A DNA stretch of 54,002 nucleotides. It comes from CAIWXH01 sp964555675 (GTDB taxonomy: Bacteria > Chloroflexota > Chloroflexia > Chloroflexales > Chloroflexaceae). Positions within the stretch are counted from its first letter, which is position 1; each line of letters starts with the position of its first letter. Shown in pieces: positions 6,646 through 15,685 of this stretch. The translations under genes were made by a program, and so were the position numbers. The notes under the pieces are model-generated. The model was not told where the DNA came from, did not search any database, and was given only the letters and a program-made list of their open reading frames with translations. The stretch covers positions 1-54,002 of the forward strand of contig CAZKTU010000015.1 in NCBI GenBank assembly GCA_964555675.1, read 5' to 3'.

Positions 6646-7749
6646 GTGGACGTATTACGTGCGGTGCTGGTGCAGGATATGGCCCGCGCGCTGCTGCTCG
6701 CCGCGGCCGCCTTTGTGCTGACCCTGTTCGTCGGTGGGTGGTGGGTGCGTTTTGCCCGCCGCCATAAGCTGGGCAAGCAGATCCGCATCGACGGCCCCCA
6801 GAGCCACCTGACCAAGATGGGCACGCCGACCATGGGCGGGGTCATGGTCGTGGGCACCGTGGTCGTGCTCACCGCCCTGTTCAACCTGGTCGACCGCTGG
6901 TCGATGCTGCTGCCCCTGGTGGTGCTGATCAGCTTCGCCGTCTTGGGTGGGGTCGACGACTGGATGTCGCTCACGGGCTCGAAGTCGAAGACCCACGGCT
7001 TCACGGTGCGCTACAAGTTCTGGCTGATGATGCTCGTGGCCTTCATTGCCTCGCTCGCCCTCTATCTGCCGCCGCCCTTCGGCCTGGGCCACGACGGCCT
7101 CGTGCAGATCCCCTTCGTGGGCGAGCGCAATATCGGGCCGTTCTTCATCCCGATCGCCACCCTGTTCATCGTCTTCATCTCGAACGCCGTGAACATCACC
7201 GACGGCCTCGATAGCCTGGCCGGCTGGAACCTGACGCTCGCCTTCGCGGCCTATGGCGTGATGACCTTCCTGGCCGAGCCGCAGCTCACCAACCTGATGG
7301 CCTTCTGCTTCACGCTGGTGGGCGCCTGCGCGGCCTTCCTCTGGTATAACGCCCACCCGGCCCAGGTCTTTATGGGCGACCTCGGCTCCCTCGCCCTCGG
7401 CGCGGCCCTGGCCGTCGTCGCCCTGCAGTCGCAGCAGTGGATCCTCCTGCCCGTCGTCGGGATCGTCTTCGTCGCCGAGGCCTTCTCGAGCATGATCCAG
7501 ACTGGCTACTTCAAGTGGACGAAGCGGCGCTATGGCACCGGCCGCAGGATCTTCAAGATGGCGCCCCTGCACCACCACTTCGAGTTGCTGGGATGGAGCC
7601 AGGTGCAGGTGACGCAGCGCTTCGTGCTGGTGGGTACGGTGGCGGCGATGGTCGGCATCTCGCTGGCCCTGATCTTCGCCGCGCCCGCGGTGCCGCAGCG
7701 GGCCGACGGCCCCCCGGCGACCCAGGTGGTCGAGAGCGGCGGCCAGTAG
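6646..7749 (+). CDS. mraY: Phospho-N-acetylmuramoyl-pentapeptide-transferase MraY
   Basis: MraY is the polytopic membrane enzyme that transfers phospho-MurNAc-pentapeptide to undecaprenyl phosphate, making lipid I. The 367-residue protein has about ten hydrophobic helices. Family motifs are clear: GTPTMGGVM, the GGVDDWMSL aspartates, NAVNITDGLDSLAG, FMGDLGSLALG, and the His-rich HHHFELLGWSQVQVTQRF. The GTG start is 4 nt downstream of the murF stop, with GAGGAG inside the murF end. Confidence 0.97.
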   Translation: MDVLRAVLVQDMARALLLAAAAFVLTLFVGGWWVRFARRHKLGKQIRIDGPQSHLTKMGTPTMGGVMVVGTVVVLTALFNLVDRWSMLLPLVVLISFAVLGGVDDWMSLTGSKSKTHGFTVRYKFWLMMLVAFIASLALYLPPPFGLGHDGLVQIPFVGERNIGPFFIPIATLFIVFISNAVNITDGLDSLAGWNLTLAFAAYGVMTFLAEPQLTNLMAFCFTLVGACAAFLWYNAHPAQVFMGDLGSLALGAALAVVALQSQQWILLPVVGIVFVAEAFSSMIQTGYFKWTKRRYGTGRRIFKMAPLHHHFELLGWSQVQVTQRFVLVGTVAAMVGISLALIFAAPAVPQRADGPPATQVVESGGQ

Positions 7750-7765
7750 GCCGCGAAAGGTCGCC

Positions 7766-9310
7766 ATGGATCTCCACGGCAAGCGCGTCCTGGTGATGGG
7801 GCTGGGGGTCCATGGCGGCGGGCTCGGGGTGGCCCGCTGGCTGCTGCGCCAGGGCGCTCAGGTGGCTGTGACCGATATGGCCAGCGCCGAGGCCCTGGCC
7901 GCCTCCGTGACGGCCCTCGACGCCGCCGCGGCCGACCTCGGCGCGCAGGTGCGCTACACCCTCGGCGAGCACCGCCCCGAAGAGTTCGCCGGCGCCGAGC
8001 TGGTGGTCGCCAACCCGGCCGTGCGGCCCGACTCGCCCTGGCTCGCCCACGCCACCGCCGCCGGGGTGCCGGTCGAGACCGAGATGACGCTCTTCTTCCG
8101 GGCCTGCCGCGGCCCGATCTTCGGGGTCACCGGCACCAAGGGCAAGACGACTACCTCGCTCATGCTCGCCGCTATGCTGCGCGAGCGCTACCCCGATACG
8201 GTGGTCGCCGGCAACCTGCGGGTCTCGGCCCTCGAGGCCCTCGATCAGATCACCGCGCAGACCCCGGTGGTGCTCGAGCTGTCGAGCTTCCAGCTCGAGC
8301 GGCTGGGCGCCGCCGGCCTCAGCCCGCACTATAGCCTGGTCACCAACCTTTCGCCCGACCACCTGAACTGGCACGGCTCGCTCGAGGCCTATGCCGCGGC
8401 CAAGCGCCAGATCTATTGGCACCAGCCGCCTGACGGCGTGGTCGCGCTGAACGGCGCCGACGATGGGACGGCCGAGTACCTGCCGCTCTGGGATCTCGAG
8501 GGGGGGCGCGAGCGCCGCGGCGGGCGGGCGATCTGGGTCGGCGCCGGCGCTCACTGGTCGCGCTCGCGCAGCCGCTACCCGCAGCCGGTGGTGCGGGTGG
8601 TCGACACCAGGGTCGAGCAGCGGCGCGGTACGGTCCTCTGGTCCGATGCGCGCGGGATCTTCGGTGAGCCCACCCCCTTCCAGGGCGAAGAGCTCTTCGC
8701 CCGCGAGGATGTCAGCCTGCCCGGCCCCCATAACCTCTACAATGCGATGCTGGCCGCGGCCCTCGCCAGGGCCTTCGGGATCGACGGGGCGGCCATCCGC
8801 GCGGCCCTGGTCGCCTTCCGGGGGGTCGAACACCGCCTCGAGCCGGTGCGCGAGCTCGATGGGGTCCGCTATGTCAACGATACGACGGCCACTAACCCGG
8901 CCGCCGCCCTCGCCGCCCTGACGGCCATCGAGACGCCCATCGTGCTGATCGCCGGCGGGGCCGATAAGGAGCTCGACTTCCGCGCTCTGGGCGCCGCGAT
9001 CGCGGGCCGGGTCAAGGCCCTGGTGCTGCTCGAGGGGAGCGCGACGGGGCGCCTGCTGCAGGCCGTCGAGGCCCAGCGCCCGCGACCGAGGGACCAGCAG
9101 ACGGCGGCCCAGGCCGCCGGCCCGACCGTCATCGGGCCCTACTTCGACTTCGCCGCGGCGGTCAGGGCCGCGCGGGCCGCCGCCGAGCCGGGCGACACGG
9201 TGCTGCTCTCGCCCGGCTGTGCGAGCTTCGGGATGTTCCGCAACGAGTTTCACCGCGGCGAGGAGTTCCGCCGGATCGTCGGCGAGCTCGCGCCGCAGGA
9301 TGAAGGATAA
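7766..9310 (+). CDS. murD: UDP-N-acetylmuramoylalanine--D-glutamate ligase MurD
   Basis: MurD adds D-glutamate to UDP-MurNAc-L-Ala. The protein is 514 residues, longer than the usual 440-460. It has the P-loop GTKGKTTT (123-130), LELSSFQLERL, NLSPDHLNWHGSLEAY, GPHNLYNAMLAAALA and the C-terminal NDTTATNPAAALAAL, ending LSPGCASFGMFRNEFHRGEEF. The extra length comes mainly from an Arg/Ser-rich insert around residues 245-290 and a segment near 430-450. The reading frame is intact, so these look like loop expansions. It begins 16 nt after mraY. Confidence 0.97.
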   Translation: MDLHGKRVLVMGLGVHGGGLGVARWLLRQGAQVAVTDMASAEALAASVTALDAAAADLGAQVRYTLGEHRPEEFAGAELVVANPAVRPDSPWLAHATAAGVPVETEMTLFFRACRGPIFGVTGTKGKTTTSLMLAAMLRERYPDTVVAGNLRVSALEALDQITAQTPVVLELSSFQLERLGAAGLSPHYSLVTNLSPDHLNWHGSLEAYAAAKRQIYWHQPPDGVVALNGADDGTAEYLPLWDLEGGRERRGGRAIWVGAGAHWSRSRSRYPQPVVRVVDTRVEQRRGTVLWSDARGIFGEPTPFQGEELFAREDVSLPGPHNLYNAMLAAALARAFGIDGAAIRAALVAFRGVEHRLEPVRELDGVRYVNDTTATNPAAALAALTAIETPIVLIAGGADKELDFRALGAAIAGRVKALVLLEGSATGRLLQAVEAQRPRPRDQQTAAQAAGPTVIGPYFDFAAAVRAARAAAEPGDTVLLSPGCASFGMFRNEFHRGEEFRRIVGELAPQDEG

Positions 9311-9343
9311 AGGGATGCAACCCCTGACCACGCCGGGAGCGCC

Positions 9344-10231
9344 GTGAGCCAGCCACCAGACCAGAACGACGAGCTCGAGGGGGCCCTGCGACGCCTCGAG
9401 GGCGAGTTCGGGCCCAGACGCCAGCCCGACGAGGCGCCGCCACCCAGGGTTCCCCCGGGGCCGGGGCCAGGCCCGATCTACGGCGAGGCCCGCCCCATCC
9501 CCACGCCGCGACCGCCCGCCCAGACCCTGCAGCGGGCCCGGCCGCGGGCCGTGTGGGTCATTCTGGCCCTCATCGCGGTGATGTATGTGCTGAGCTGCCT
9601 GCTCAGCGCCAGCCTCTTCCAGCCCGAGCTGGGGGCGCTCATCCTGCTGGGGGCCAAAGAGAACAGCCTGATCGAGCAGGGCCAGTACTGGCGGCTGATC
9701 ACGGCGACCTTCCTGCACGCCAACCTGGTCCATATCTTCTTCAACGGCTACGCCCTCTTCGCCCTGGGGCCCGAGAGCGAGCGCATCTACGGTACGCGGC
9801 GCTTCCTGGCCCTCTACTTCCTCGCCGGACTGGGCGGCAGCGTCGCCTCGTACCTCTTCTCGCCGGCCCCCTCGGTGGGCGCCAGCGGGGCGATCTTCGG
9901 CCTGATCGGCGGCCTGGGGATCTTCTTCTACCTGAGCCGCAAGGCCCTCGGCGACTTCGCCCGCACCCAGGTCCAGAGCATGGCCGCCATCGCCATGATC
10001 AACCTGATCATCGGCTTCGCCTCGCCGGGGGTGATCGACAACTGGGGCCATCTGGGCGGCTTGGTGGCGGGGGTGGCGGCCGGGGCGGCCCTGGCCCCGC
10101 GCCTGACCGTCAACAGCGACCTCTTCCCGCCCATCTTCGAGCGCCGCTACCTGCCCTGGGGCTGGGGCGCCGCGGCGGCCCTGGGGCTGCTGCTGCTCGC
10201 GATCGTCGTGCTCCTCCCCGGCGCGGCCTGA
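9344..10231 (+). CDS. Rhomboid-family intramembrane serine protease
   Basis: A 295-residue membrane protein with a Pro-rich cytoplasmic N-terminus (about 68 residues) followed by a rhomboid core of six or seven helices. The catalytic dyad is readable: Ser181 in GASGAIFGLIGG and His236 in NWGHLGGLVAG, with the HANLVHIFFN motif (His125, His130, Asn134) lining the site. Rhomboids cleave membrane helices near the outer face. It sits between murD and ftsW with a GTG start behind GGGAG, so it is co-transcribed with the division genes. Its substrate is unknown; single-pass divisome proteins are an inferred possibility. Confidence 0.93.
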   Translation: MSQPPDQNDELEGALRRLEGEFGPRRQPDEAPPPRVPPGPGPGPIYGEARPIPTPRPPAQTLQRARPRAVWVILALIAVMYVLSCLLSASLFQPELGALILLGAKENSLIEQGQYWRLITATFLHANLVHIFFNGYALFALGPESERIYGTRRFLALYFLAGLGGSVASYLFSPAPSVGASGAIFGLIGGLGIFFYLSRKALGDFARTQVQSMAAIAMINLIIGFASPGVIDNWGHLGGLVAGVAAGAALAPRLTVNSDLFPPIFERRYLPWGWGAAAALGLLLLAIVVLLPGAA

Positions 10232-10341
10232 GGGCAACCGCGGCGGAGCGCATCGTGCAGGCGGGCCGTCTCGGGCGGCGCGTCTGCCTCGGACATGCCT
10301 GCACCTATCCAACCCAGGCGCCCGCGCAAGGAGATACGGAC

Positions 10342-11604
10342 GTGACCGAACGAGCCAACAAGCCCGACTACGTCTTGCTCGCCACCGTCGGCTCGCTGGT
10401 GGCCTTCGGGCTGGTGATGGTCTACAGCGCCAGCTTCGTCGAGGCCTTCAACCGGCACGAGAACCAGTACTACTACCTGCTGAGACAGATCGTCGGCGCG
10501 ACGATCGGCGCCGTCGGCCTGCTGGTGGCCCAGAGTATCGACTACCGGCTCTGGCGCAAGTACTCGGTCCACCTGATGGGCGCCTGCCTGCTGATGCTCT
10601 TCCTGGTGCTGGTGCTGCCGGCGTCGATGACCGAGGTCAATAACTCGCGCTCGTGGATCCGCCTGGGCGAGGGCGGGGTCTTCGGCCTCTTCAGCATCCA
10701 GCCCTCAGAGATCGCCAAGCTGGCGATTATCATCTACTTCGCCGACTGGCTCTCGCGGCGCAGCGAGAAGCTCGGCAATGTGAGCTACGGCCTCATCCCA
10801 TTCAGCGTGATGCTCGGTCTGGTCTGCGGCCTGGTGATGCTACAGCCCGACCTGGGGACGACCGTGGTGCTGGTGCTGATCGGCGGCACGATCTACTTCG
10901 CGGCGGGGGCGAGCCTCTGGCATATTGTCGGCGCCCTCGGTCTGGGCGCCGTGGCCTTCTGGTTCCTGGTCGGGGTGATGGGCTTCCGCAACTATCGCAT
11001 CCTGGCCTTCCTGGACCCCGAGAAGTACTACAGCACCTTCGGCTTCCAGCCGACCCACGCCCTCTACGCCCTGGGCAGCGGCGGGATCTTCGGCCAGGGC
11101 CTCGGCCAGGGGCGCCAGAAGTTCCAGTGGCTGCCCCAGGCCCACACCGACACGATCTTTGCGATTATCGGCGAGGAGTTGGGCCTGGTGGGGACGGTGG
11201 CCGTCATGGCCGCCTTCGCGATCATCGCCTACAGGGGCTACCGCATCGCGGGCCGGGCCCCCAACCCCTTCGCGGCCCTGGTGGCCGTGGGCATCACCAG
11301 TTGGATCGTCATCCAGGCCCTGATCAATATCGCCGTCACCACCTCGCTCATCCCGTTCACCGGCCTGACCCTCCCTTTCCTCTCGTACGGCAGCACATCG
11401 CTGTACACCTGTATGATCGGGATTGGGGTGCTGCTCAACATCTCGCGCCACATGGTACGTCACCAGCCCCAGGAGATCACCGATGGCCCGATCATCCGCC
11501 GGGGCCCGTCCCTCGCCTTCCTCAACAATCTTGCTGTGTGGCGGGGGAACGGGCGGCCACGTCTACCCAGCCATAGCGGTGGCCGCAGCTATCGGCGTCG
11601 GTGA
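10342..11604 (+). CDS. ftsW: Division SEDS glycosyltransferase FtsW
   Basis: FtsW polymerises lipid II into septal glycan strands together with the class B PBP. The 420-residue protein has about ten membrane helices. SEDS signatures include MVYSAS, NNSRSWIRLG, QPSEIAKLA, MLQPDLGT, QPTHALYALGSGGIFGQG, AHTDTIFAIIGEELGLVG and PFTGLTLPFLSYGST. The GTG at 10342 follows GGAGAT. The last 40 residues (basic, RRGPSLAFLNNLAVWRG onward) are encoded in DNA that also encodes the start of murG in another frame. The 110-bp gap upstream contains 8-base arms (10255-10262 and 10297-10304) that could form a loose stem. Confidence 0.96.
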   Translation: MTERANKPDYVLLATVGSLVAFGLVMVYSASFVEAFNRHENQYYYLLRQIVGATIGAVGLLVAQSIDYRLWRKYSVHLMGACLLMLFLVLVLPASMTEVNNSRSWIRLGEGGVFGLFSIQPSEIAKLAIIIYFADWLSRRSEKLGNVSYGLIPFSVMLGLVCGLVMLQPDLGTTVVLVLIGGTIYFAAGASLWHIVGALGLGAVAFWFLVGVMGFRNYRILAFLDPEKYYSTFGFQPTHALYALGSGGIFGQGLGQGRQKFQWLPQAHTDTIFAIIGEELGLVGTVAVMAAFAIIAYRGYRIAGRAPNPFAALVAVGITSWIVIQALINIAVTTSLIPFTGLTLPFLSYGSTSLYTCMIGIGVLLNISRHMVRHQPQEITDGPIIRRGPSLAFLNNLAVWRGNGRPRLPSHSGGRSYRRR

Positions 11605-12670
11605 TGCGGCGAACCCACGCCTTGTCTATGTAGGGAGCGTTGGCGGTATGGAGGAGCGGATCGTCACAACTGAGAGCAGCCTGCCCTTCCGGGCCCTCCC
11701 GGCGGCGGCCCTGCGCGGGCGCGGCCCGATCGGGCTGGCCGCCGGCGCTGTGACGACCGCGCGGGGCACGCTGGCGGCCCACAGACTGATCGGCGAGCTG
11801 CGGCCGCGGGCGGTCCTGGGCACCGGGGGCTATGTGTGTGTGCCGCTCTTCCTGGCGGCGCGGGCGCGGGGCGTGCCGACGATGGTCTACCTGCCCGACG
11901 TGGTGCCCGGCCTGGCCGTCCGCTTCCTCTCGCGCATCGCCACCCTGACGGCGGTGAATGTGGAGGACGCCCTGCCCCGCCTGGGCCTCAGGCCGGGCCA
12001 TCCGCGCGCGCTGGTGACCGGCTACCCGGTGCGGAGCGAGCTGTTCGGGCTGGATAAGGCGGCCTGCCGGCGCGCCTTTGGGCTCGGTGACGACCTGCCG
12101 GTGATCCTGGTCTATGGGGGTAGCAGGGGCGCCCGCAGCGTGAACCGCGCCGTCGAGGCCCTGCTGCCCGACCTGCTCGAGCGCTGCGCGATCATTCACG
12201 TATGCGGGCGCGAGGGCGATGTGAGCTGGCTGCGAGCGGCGGCCGAGCAGTTGCCCGAGCGGTTATGGATGCGTTATAAGCTATATGAGTATCTCGCAGA
12301 TGGTGAACAATCCATGGTCGCGGCCTTCGGCGCGGCCGATCTGGCAGTCTGCCGCAGCGGAGCCTCGACCCTGGCCGAGTTGCCTGCGGCGGGGCTGCCG
12401 GCTGTGCTGGTGCCCTACCCCTACGTGCACCAGGACGAGAACGCCGACTACCTGGTGCGCCGCGGCGCCGCGGTGAAGGTCGCCGACGACGAGATGCTTG
12501 GTCCTGGAAGCCCCAAAGAGGGGGCCCTCTTCCGCGCGGTGGTCCGACTCTTTGACGACAAACACGAGCGACAAGACATGGCAGAGCGGAGTCGGGCGCT
12601 TGCTCGGCCGGACGCGGCGCGGAGTCTGGCTGAAGCGCTCCTCAGGCTCGCCGCAAGGAGTGATGGCTGA
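11483..12670 (+). CDS. murG: UDP-GlcNAc:lipid I GlcNAc transferase MurG
   Basis: MurG attaches GlcNAc to lipid I, producing lipid II at the inner membrane face. The 395-residue GT28 protein carries the N-terminal CGGGTGGHVYPAIA loop, VLGTGGYVCVPL, the second glycine loop YGGSRGARSVN, and the donor-binding CRSGASTLAELPAAGLPAVLVPYPY followed by QDENADYL. The ATG at 11483 has CAGGAG upstream. This makes a 122-bp overlap with ftsW in a different frame. Even the conserved glycine loop at about 11525 lies inside the overlap, so it cannot be removed by choosing a later start. Confidence 0.96.
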   Translation: MARSSAGARPSPSSTILLCGGGTGGHVYPAIAVAAAIGVGDAANPRLVYVGSVGGMEERIVTTESSLPFRALPAAALRGRGPIGLAAGAVTTARGTLAAHRLIGELRPRAVLGTGGYVCVPLFLAARARGVPTMVYLPDVVPGLAVRFLSRIATLTAVNVEDALPRLGLRPGHPRALVTGYPVRSELFGLDKAACRRAFGLGDDLPVILVYGGSRGARSVNRAVEALLPDLLERCAIIHVCGREGDVSWLRAAAEQLPERLWMRYKLYEYLADGEQSMVAAFGAADLAVCRSGASTLAELPAAGLPAVLVPYPYVHQDENADYLVRRGAAVKVADDEMLGPGSPKEGALFRAVVRLFDDKHERQDMAERSRALARPDAARSLAEALLRLAARSDG

Positions 12671-13365
12671 TGTTTTCCATCGAGGCTGGTCGCATGTTCA
12701 ACGATTGGATTGCTCTGGTTCCGCTGGCCCAGGCGACCATTACGCTCAACCTCAGCGGCTTTGCCCTGCTGGTGATCTTGCTGGCCCTGGGCGCGTACTG
12801 GGGCTACCAGCAAGGCTTCCGCAACCTGATCACGGTGGCCATCTGGACGATTGTCGGCTACATCACCGTCGTCCAGGGCGGCAACTTCATCGTCGATGTG
12901 ATCAATCGTTTCTGGCAGAACGGACCCCGGCTCGCGGCCTTCGCCATCGGCCAGAACCCGAACTCGGTCGAGCAGCTCGGCCCGGTGATCGAGGGCGGCT
13001 TCCAGATCCCGCTCTTCTTCCGCTTCATCGCCTTCATCGTGGCGGTGCTGCTGGGCTTCTTCTTCAACCAGAACAACCGCTCGACCTGGCGCGGAGCCCC
13101 CAACGAGCCCCTCGCCAAGCCCCTCGGCCTCTTCGTCGGGGCGCTGATCGTCCTGCTCTGGACTAACGCCGCGGTGATCTTCTGGGACGAGTTCGTGAAC
13201 GCCGGGGGCGGCTTCGGTGGGCCGATCGCCGAACTGCTCAATACGCTGCCCAATATCAGCGTGCTGATGCCCTCGCTGATCGCGATCTTCTTCCTGATTA
13301 TCATCGTCCTGATCGTCTTCAACTTCCCCAAAGTCTGGCAGGCGGGCGGCGGCGGGAAGAAGTAG
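12670..13365 (+). CDS. CvpA-like integral membrane protein
   Basis: A 231-residue protein with about five hydrophobic segments (roughly residues 26-46, 53-72, 112-132, 147-165 and 205-223). The stretch ALGAYWGYQQGFRNLITVAIWTIVGY resembles CvpA-type proteins, which have a GxxxG-flanked first hairpin. The C-terminus is GGGGKK. Its ATG overlaps the murG stop (TGATG) and murC starts 2 nt after its stop, so it is translationally embedded in the cluster. Function is unknown. Position suggests a role in envelope assembly, but that is inference. Confidence 0.7.
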   Translation: MFSIEAGRMFNDWIALVPLAQATITLNLSGFALLVILLALGAYWGYQQGFRNLITVAIWTIVGYITVVQGGNFIVDVINRFWQNGPRLAAFAIGQNPNSVEQLGPVIEGGFQIPLFFRFIAFIVAVLLGFFFNQNNRSTWRGAPNEPLAKPLGLFVGALIVLLWTNAAVIFWDEFVNAGGGFGGPIAELLNTLPNISVLMPSLIAIFFLIIIVLIVFNFPKVWQAGGGGKK

Positions 13366-13367
13366 GT

Positions 13368-14780
13368 ATGCGCTACCACATTGTCGGCATCGCGGGCGCC
13401 GGGATGAGCGCCATCGCCAATCTCCTGCTCGACCAGGGTCATACGGTCAGCGGGTCGGACCCTGCCGCCAACAGGCAGACCGCCGCCCTGGCCGCCCGAG
13501 GCGCTACGCTCTACCAGGGTCATAGCCCCGAGCATGTGCTCGGGGCCGATGCCATCCTGGCGACGGCGGCGGTGCGACCCGAGCACGTCGAGCTCGAGGC
13601 GGCGCGCGCCGCCGGCATCCCGGTTGTGGGCCGGGCCGAACTCTGGCGCCAGTGGTCGCGCGAGCGGCCAGTGGTGGCTGTGGCCGGCACCCACGGCAAG
13701 ACCACCACCAGCGCGATGCTCGCCGTGGCCCTGCGCGGCGCCGGGCTCGACGCCGGCTATCTGATTGGCGCCGAGGTGCCCGACCTCGGCGGCAACGCGG
13801 CCTGGGGCGACCCCGCCGCCCCCCTGGTGATCGAGGCCGACGAGTATGACCGGGTCTTCCTCGCCCTCGCTCCGAGCGTGGCGGTGATCACCAACGTCGA
13901 GTGGGACCACCCCGATATTTACCCCTCGGCCGACGAGTATCAGGCCGCCTTCCGGCAGTTCGCCGAGGGCGTGGCCGATCAGCGCCGCCTGGTGCTCTGC
14001 GGCGACGACGACGGGGCTATGGCCCTCGGCCTCGGCGCGGCGACGCTCTATGGCATCGAGGAGCGCCTGGCCAGCGACCCGGTCTCGTGCCGGCTGGCCC
14101 CCCTCGACTGGACGGCCAGCGGCGTGACGCCTACGGCCGACGGCGGGGTTTCGTTCGATCTCTGGCGCTACAATCGGCGACGCATGGCCCAGCAGCGCGC
14201 CGGCGGCCTGAGCCTGGCCGTGCCGGGCGCCCACAATGTGCGCAACGCCCTGGCCGCCCTGGCCGCCGCCGAGCTCGTCGGCGTCGACCTGGCCGCCGCC
14301 GCCGCGGCCCTGGCCGGCTTCAGGGGCGCCGCCCGCCGCTTCGAGCTCAAGGGCGAGGCCGGCGGGGTGAGTGTGATTGACGACTACGCCCACCACCCGA
14401 CCGAGGTCCGGGCCACCCTGGCGGCCGCCCGGGCGCGGTTCCCCGGCCGGCGTATCGTGGCCTACCTGCAGCCCCATACCTTTAGCCGCACCACCGCCCT
14501 GCTCGACGACTGGGCCGGGGCCTGCGGCGACGCCGACCTGCTGCTCGTCGGCGATGTCTACGCCGCCCGCGAGCAGGGCGATGCCCACGGCCTGGCCCGG
14601 ACCCTGGTCGAGCGTATCGCCGCCGCCGGGGTCGAGGCCCGGGCCGCCGGCGACCTCCTCAGCGCGGGGGCGGCCCTGGCCGAGGCGGTGCGCCCCGGCG
14701 ATGTGGTCCTGACCCTGGGTGCCGGCGACGGCGAACGTCTCGGGCCGGCCCTGCTGGCCCAGCTGGGAGGTCGGGCGTGA
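13368..14780 (+). CDS. murC: UDP-N-acetylmuramate--L-alanine ligase MurC
   Basis: MurC joins L-alanine to UDP-MurNAc using ATP, the first amino-acid addition in the pathway. The 470-residue product begins with HIVGIAGAGMSAIANLLLDQGH, has the P-loop GTHGKTTT (107-114), EADEYDRVFLAL, NVEWDHPDIYPS, AHNVRNALAALAAA and the C-terminal DDYAHHPTEVRATLAAAR and QPHTFSRT motifs. It lies 2 nt after the CvpA-like gene and its stop overlaps the murB GTG (GTGA). Confidence 0.97.
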   Translation: MRYHIVGIAGAGMSAIANLLLDQGHTVSGSDPAANRQTAALAARGATLYQGHSPEHVLGADAILATAAVRPEHVELEAARAAGIPVVGRAELWRQWSRERPVVAVAGTHGKTTTSAMLAVALRGAGLDAGYLIGAEVPDLGGNAAWGDPAAPLVIEADEYDRVFLALAPSVAVITNVEWDHPDIYPSADEYQAAFRQFAEGVADQRRLVLCGDDDGAMALGLGAATLYGIEERLASDPVSCRLAPLDWTASGVTPTADGGVSFDLWRYNRRRMAQQRAGGLSLAVPGAHNVRNALAALAAAELVGVDLAAAAAALAGFRGAARRFELKGEAGGVSVIDDYAHHPTEVRATLAAARARFPGRRIVAYLQPHTFSRTTALLDDWAGACGDADLLLVGDVYAAREQGDAHGLARTLVERIAAAGVEARAAGDLLSAGAALAEAVRPGDVVLTLGAGDGERLGPALLAQLGGRA

Positions 14781-15667
14781 CCCCGTCAGTCGCCATCCGC
14801 GAACATGAGCCTATGGAGCGCCACACCTCGTGGCGCGCGGGCGGCCCGGCGCGTTTCTACGCCGAGCCGGCCACGCCCGACGAGGCGCGGGGCTTGCTCG
14901 CCTGGGCCCGCGCCGAGGGCCTGCCGGTCGCCTGGGTGGGCCGGGGTACCAACACCCTCGTGCGCGACGCCGGCTTCGACGGCCTGGTCGCCTCCTACAG
15001 GGCTCAGGGCTGGCAGCTCGACGAGCAGGGCGAGACGGCCTTGCTGCGGGTCGAGGCCGGGGCCCCGATGGCGGGGCTGGCCAGGCGCCTCGGCGCGATG
15101 GGCTGGGCCGGCCTGACCTGGGCCGAGGGCTTGCCCGGCACGGTCGGCGGGGCCGTCTTCGGCAACGCCGGCTGCTACGGCGGCGATACCGCCGGCATCC
15201 TGCACAGCGCCGAGCTGCTGGTCGATGACCGGCTCGAGACCTGGCCCGCCGAGCGACTCGCCTACGGCTATCGGACGAGCATCCTCAAGAGCGCTCCCCT
15301 GGCTGCCGCCCCCGGCGCGCCCGTGATTGTGGCGGCGACCTTCAGGCTGCGCAGGGGCGACCCGGCCGAGCTCGCGGCGGCAATGGCCGCCATCGCCGCC
15401 CAGCGCAAGGGCAAGACGCCCTCGGGCAGTTCGTGCGGCAGTGTCTTCAAGAACCCCCCCGGCGAGAGCGCCGGGCGCCTGATCGAGGCCGCGGGCCTCA
15501 AGGGGCGGGCCATGGGCGGCGCGCTGATCAGCCCGCTGCACGCCAACTATATCGTGAACACGGGCGGGGCGACGGCCGCCGACATCCTGGCCCTGATCGA
15601 CCTGGCCCGCGCCGAGGTTGCGAGGCAGTTTGCCGTCGAGCTCGAGCTCGAGGTGCGCATCCTTTAG
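14777..15667 (+). CDS. murB: UDP-N-acetylenolpyruvoylglucosamine reductase MurB
   Basis: MurB is the FAD enzyme that reduces UDP-GlcNAc-enolpyruvate to UDP-MurNAc with NADPH. The 296-residue protein has HTSWRAGGPARF and VGRGTNTLVRD for FAD binding, GLPGTVGGAVFGNAGCYGG, the YGYRTSILK segment, and SSCGSVFKNP with the proton-donor Ser222. It ends with LIEAAGLKGRAMGGALISPLHANYIVNTGGA. The GTG start overlaps the murC stop by 4 nt, indicating coupling. Confidence 0.97.
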   Translation: MTPSVAIREHEPMERHTSWRAGGPARFYAEPATPDEARGLLAWARAEGLPVAWVGRGTNTLVRDAGFDGLVASYRAQGWQLDEQGETALLRVEAGAPMAGLARRLGAMGWAGLTWAEGLPGTVGGAVFGNAGCYGGDTAGILHSAELLVDDRLETWPAERLAYGYRTSILKSAPLAAAPGAPVIVAATFRLRRGDPAELAAAMAAIAAQRKGKTPSGSSCGSVFKNPPGESAGRLIEAAGLKGRAMGGALISPLHANYIVNTGGATAADILALIDLARAEVARQFAVELELEVRIL

Positions 15668-15685
15668 CAGAGACGAGATGACCCT

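Noticed and set aside
7553..10312. Minus-strand ORF of more than 900 codons opposite mraY, murD and the rhomboid gene
   Set aside because: It has no recognisable protein features, and its length is a by-product of high GC opposite real genes with clear motifs.
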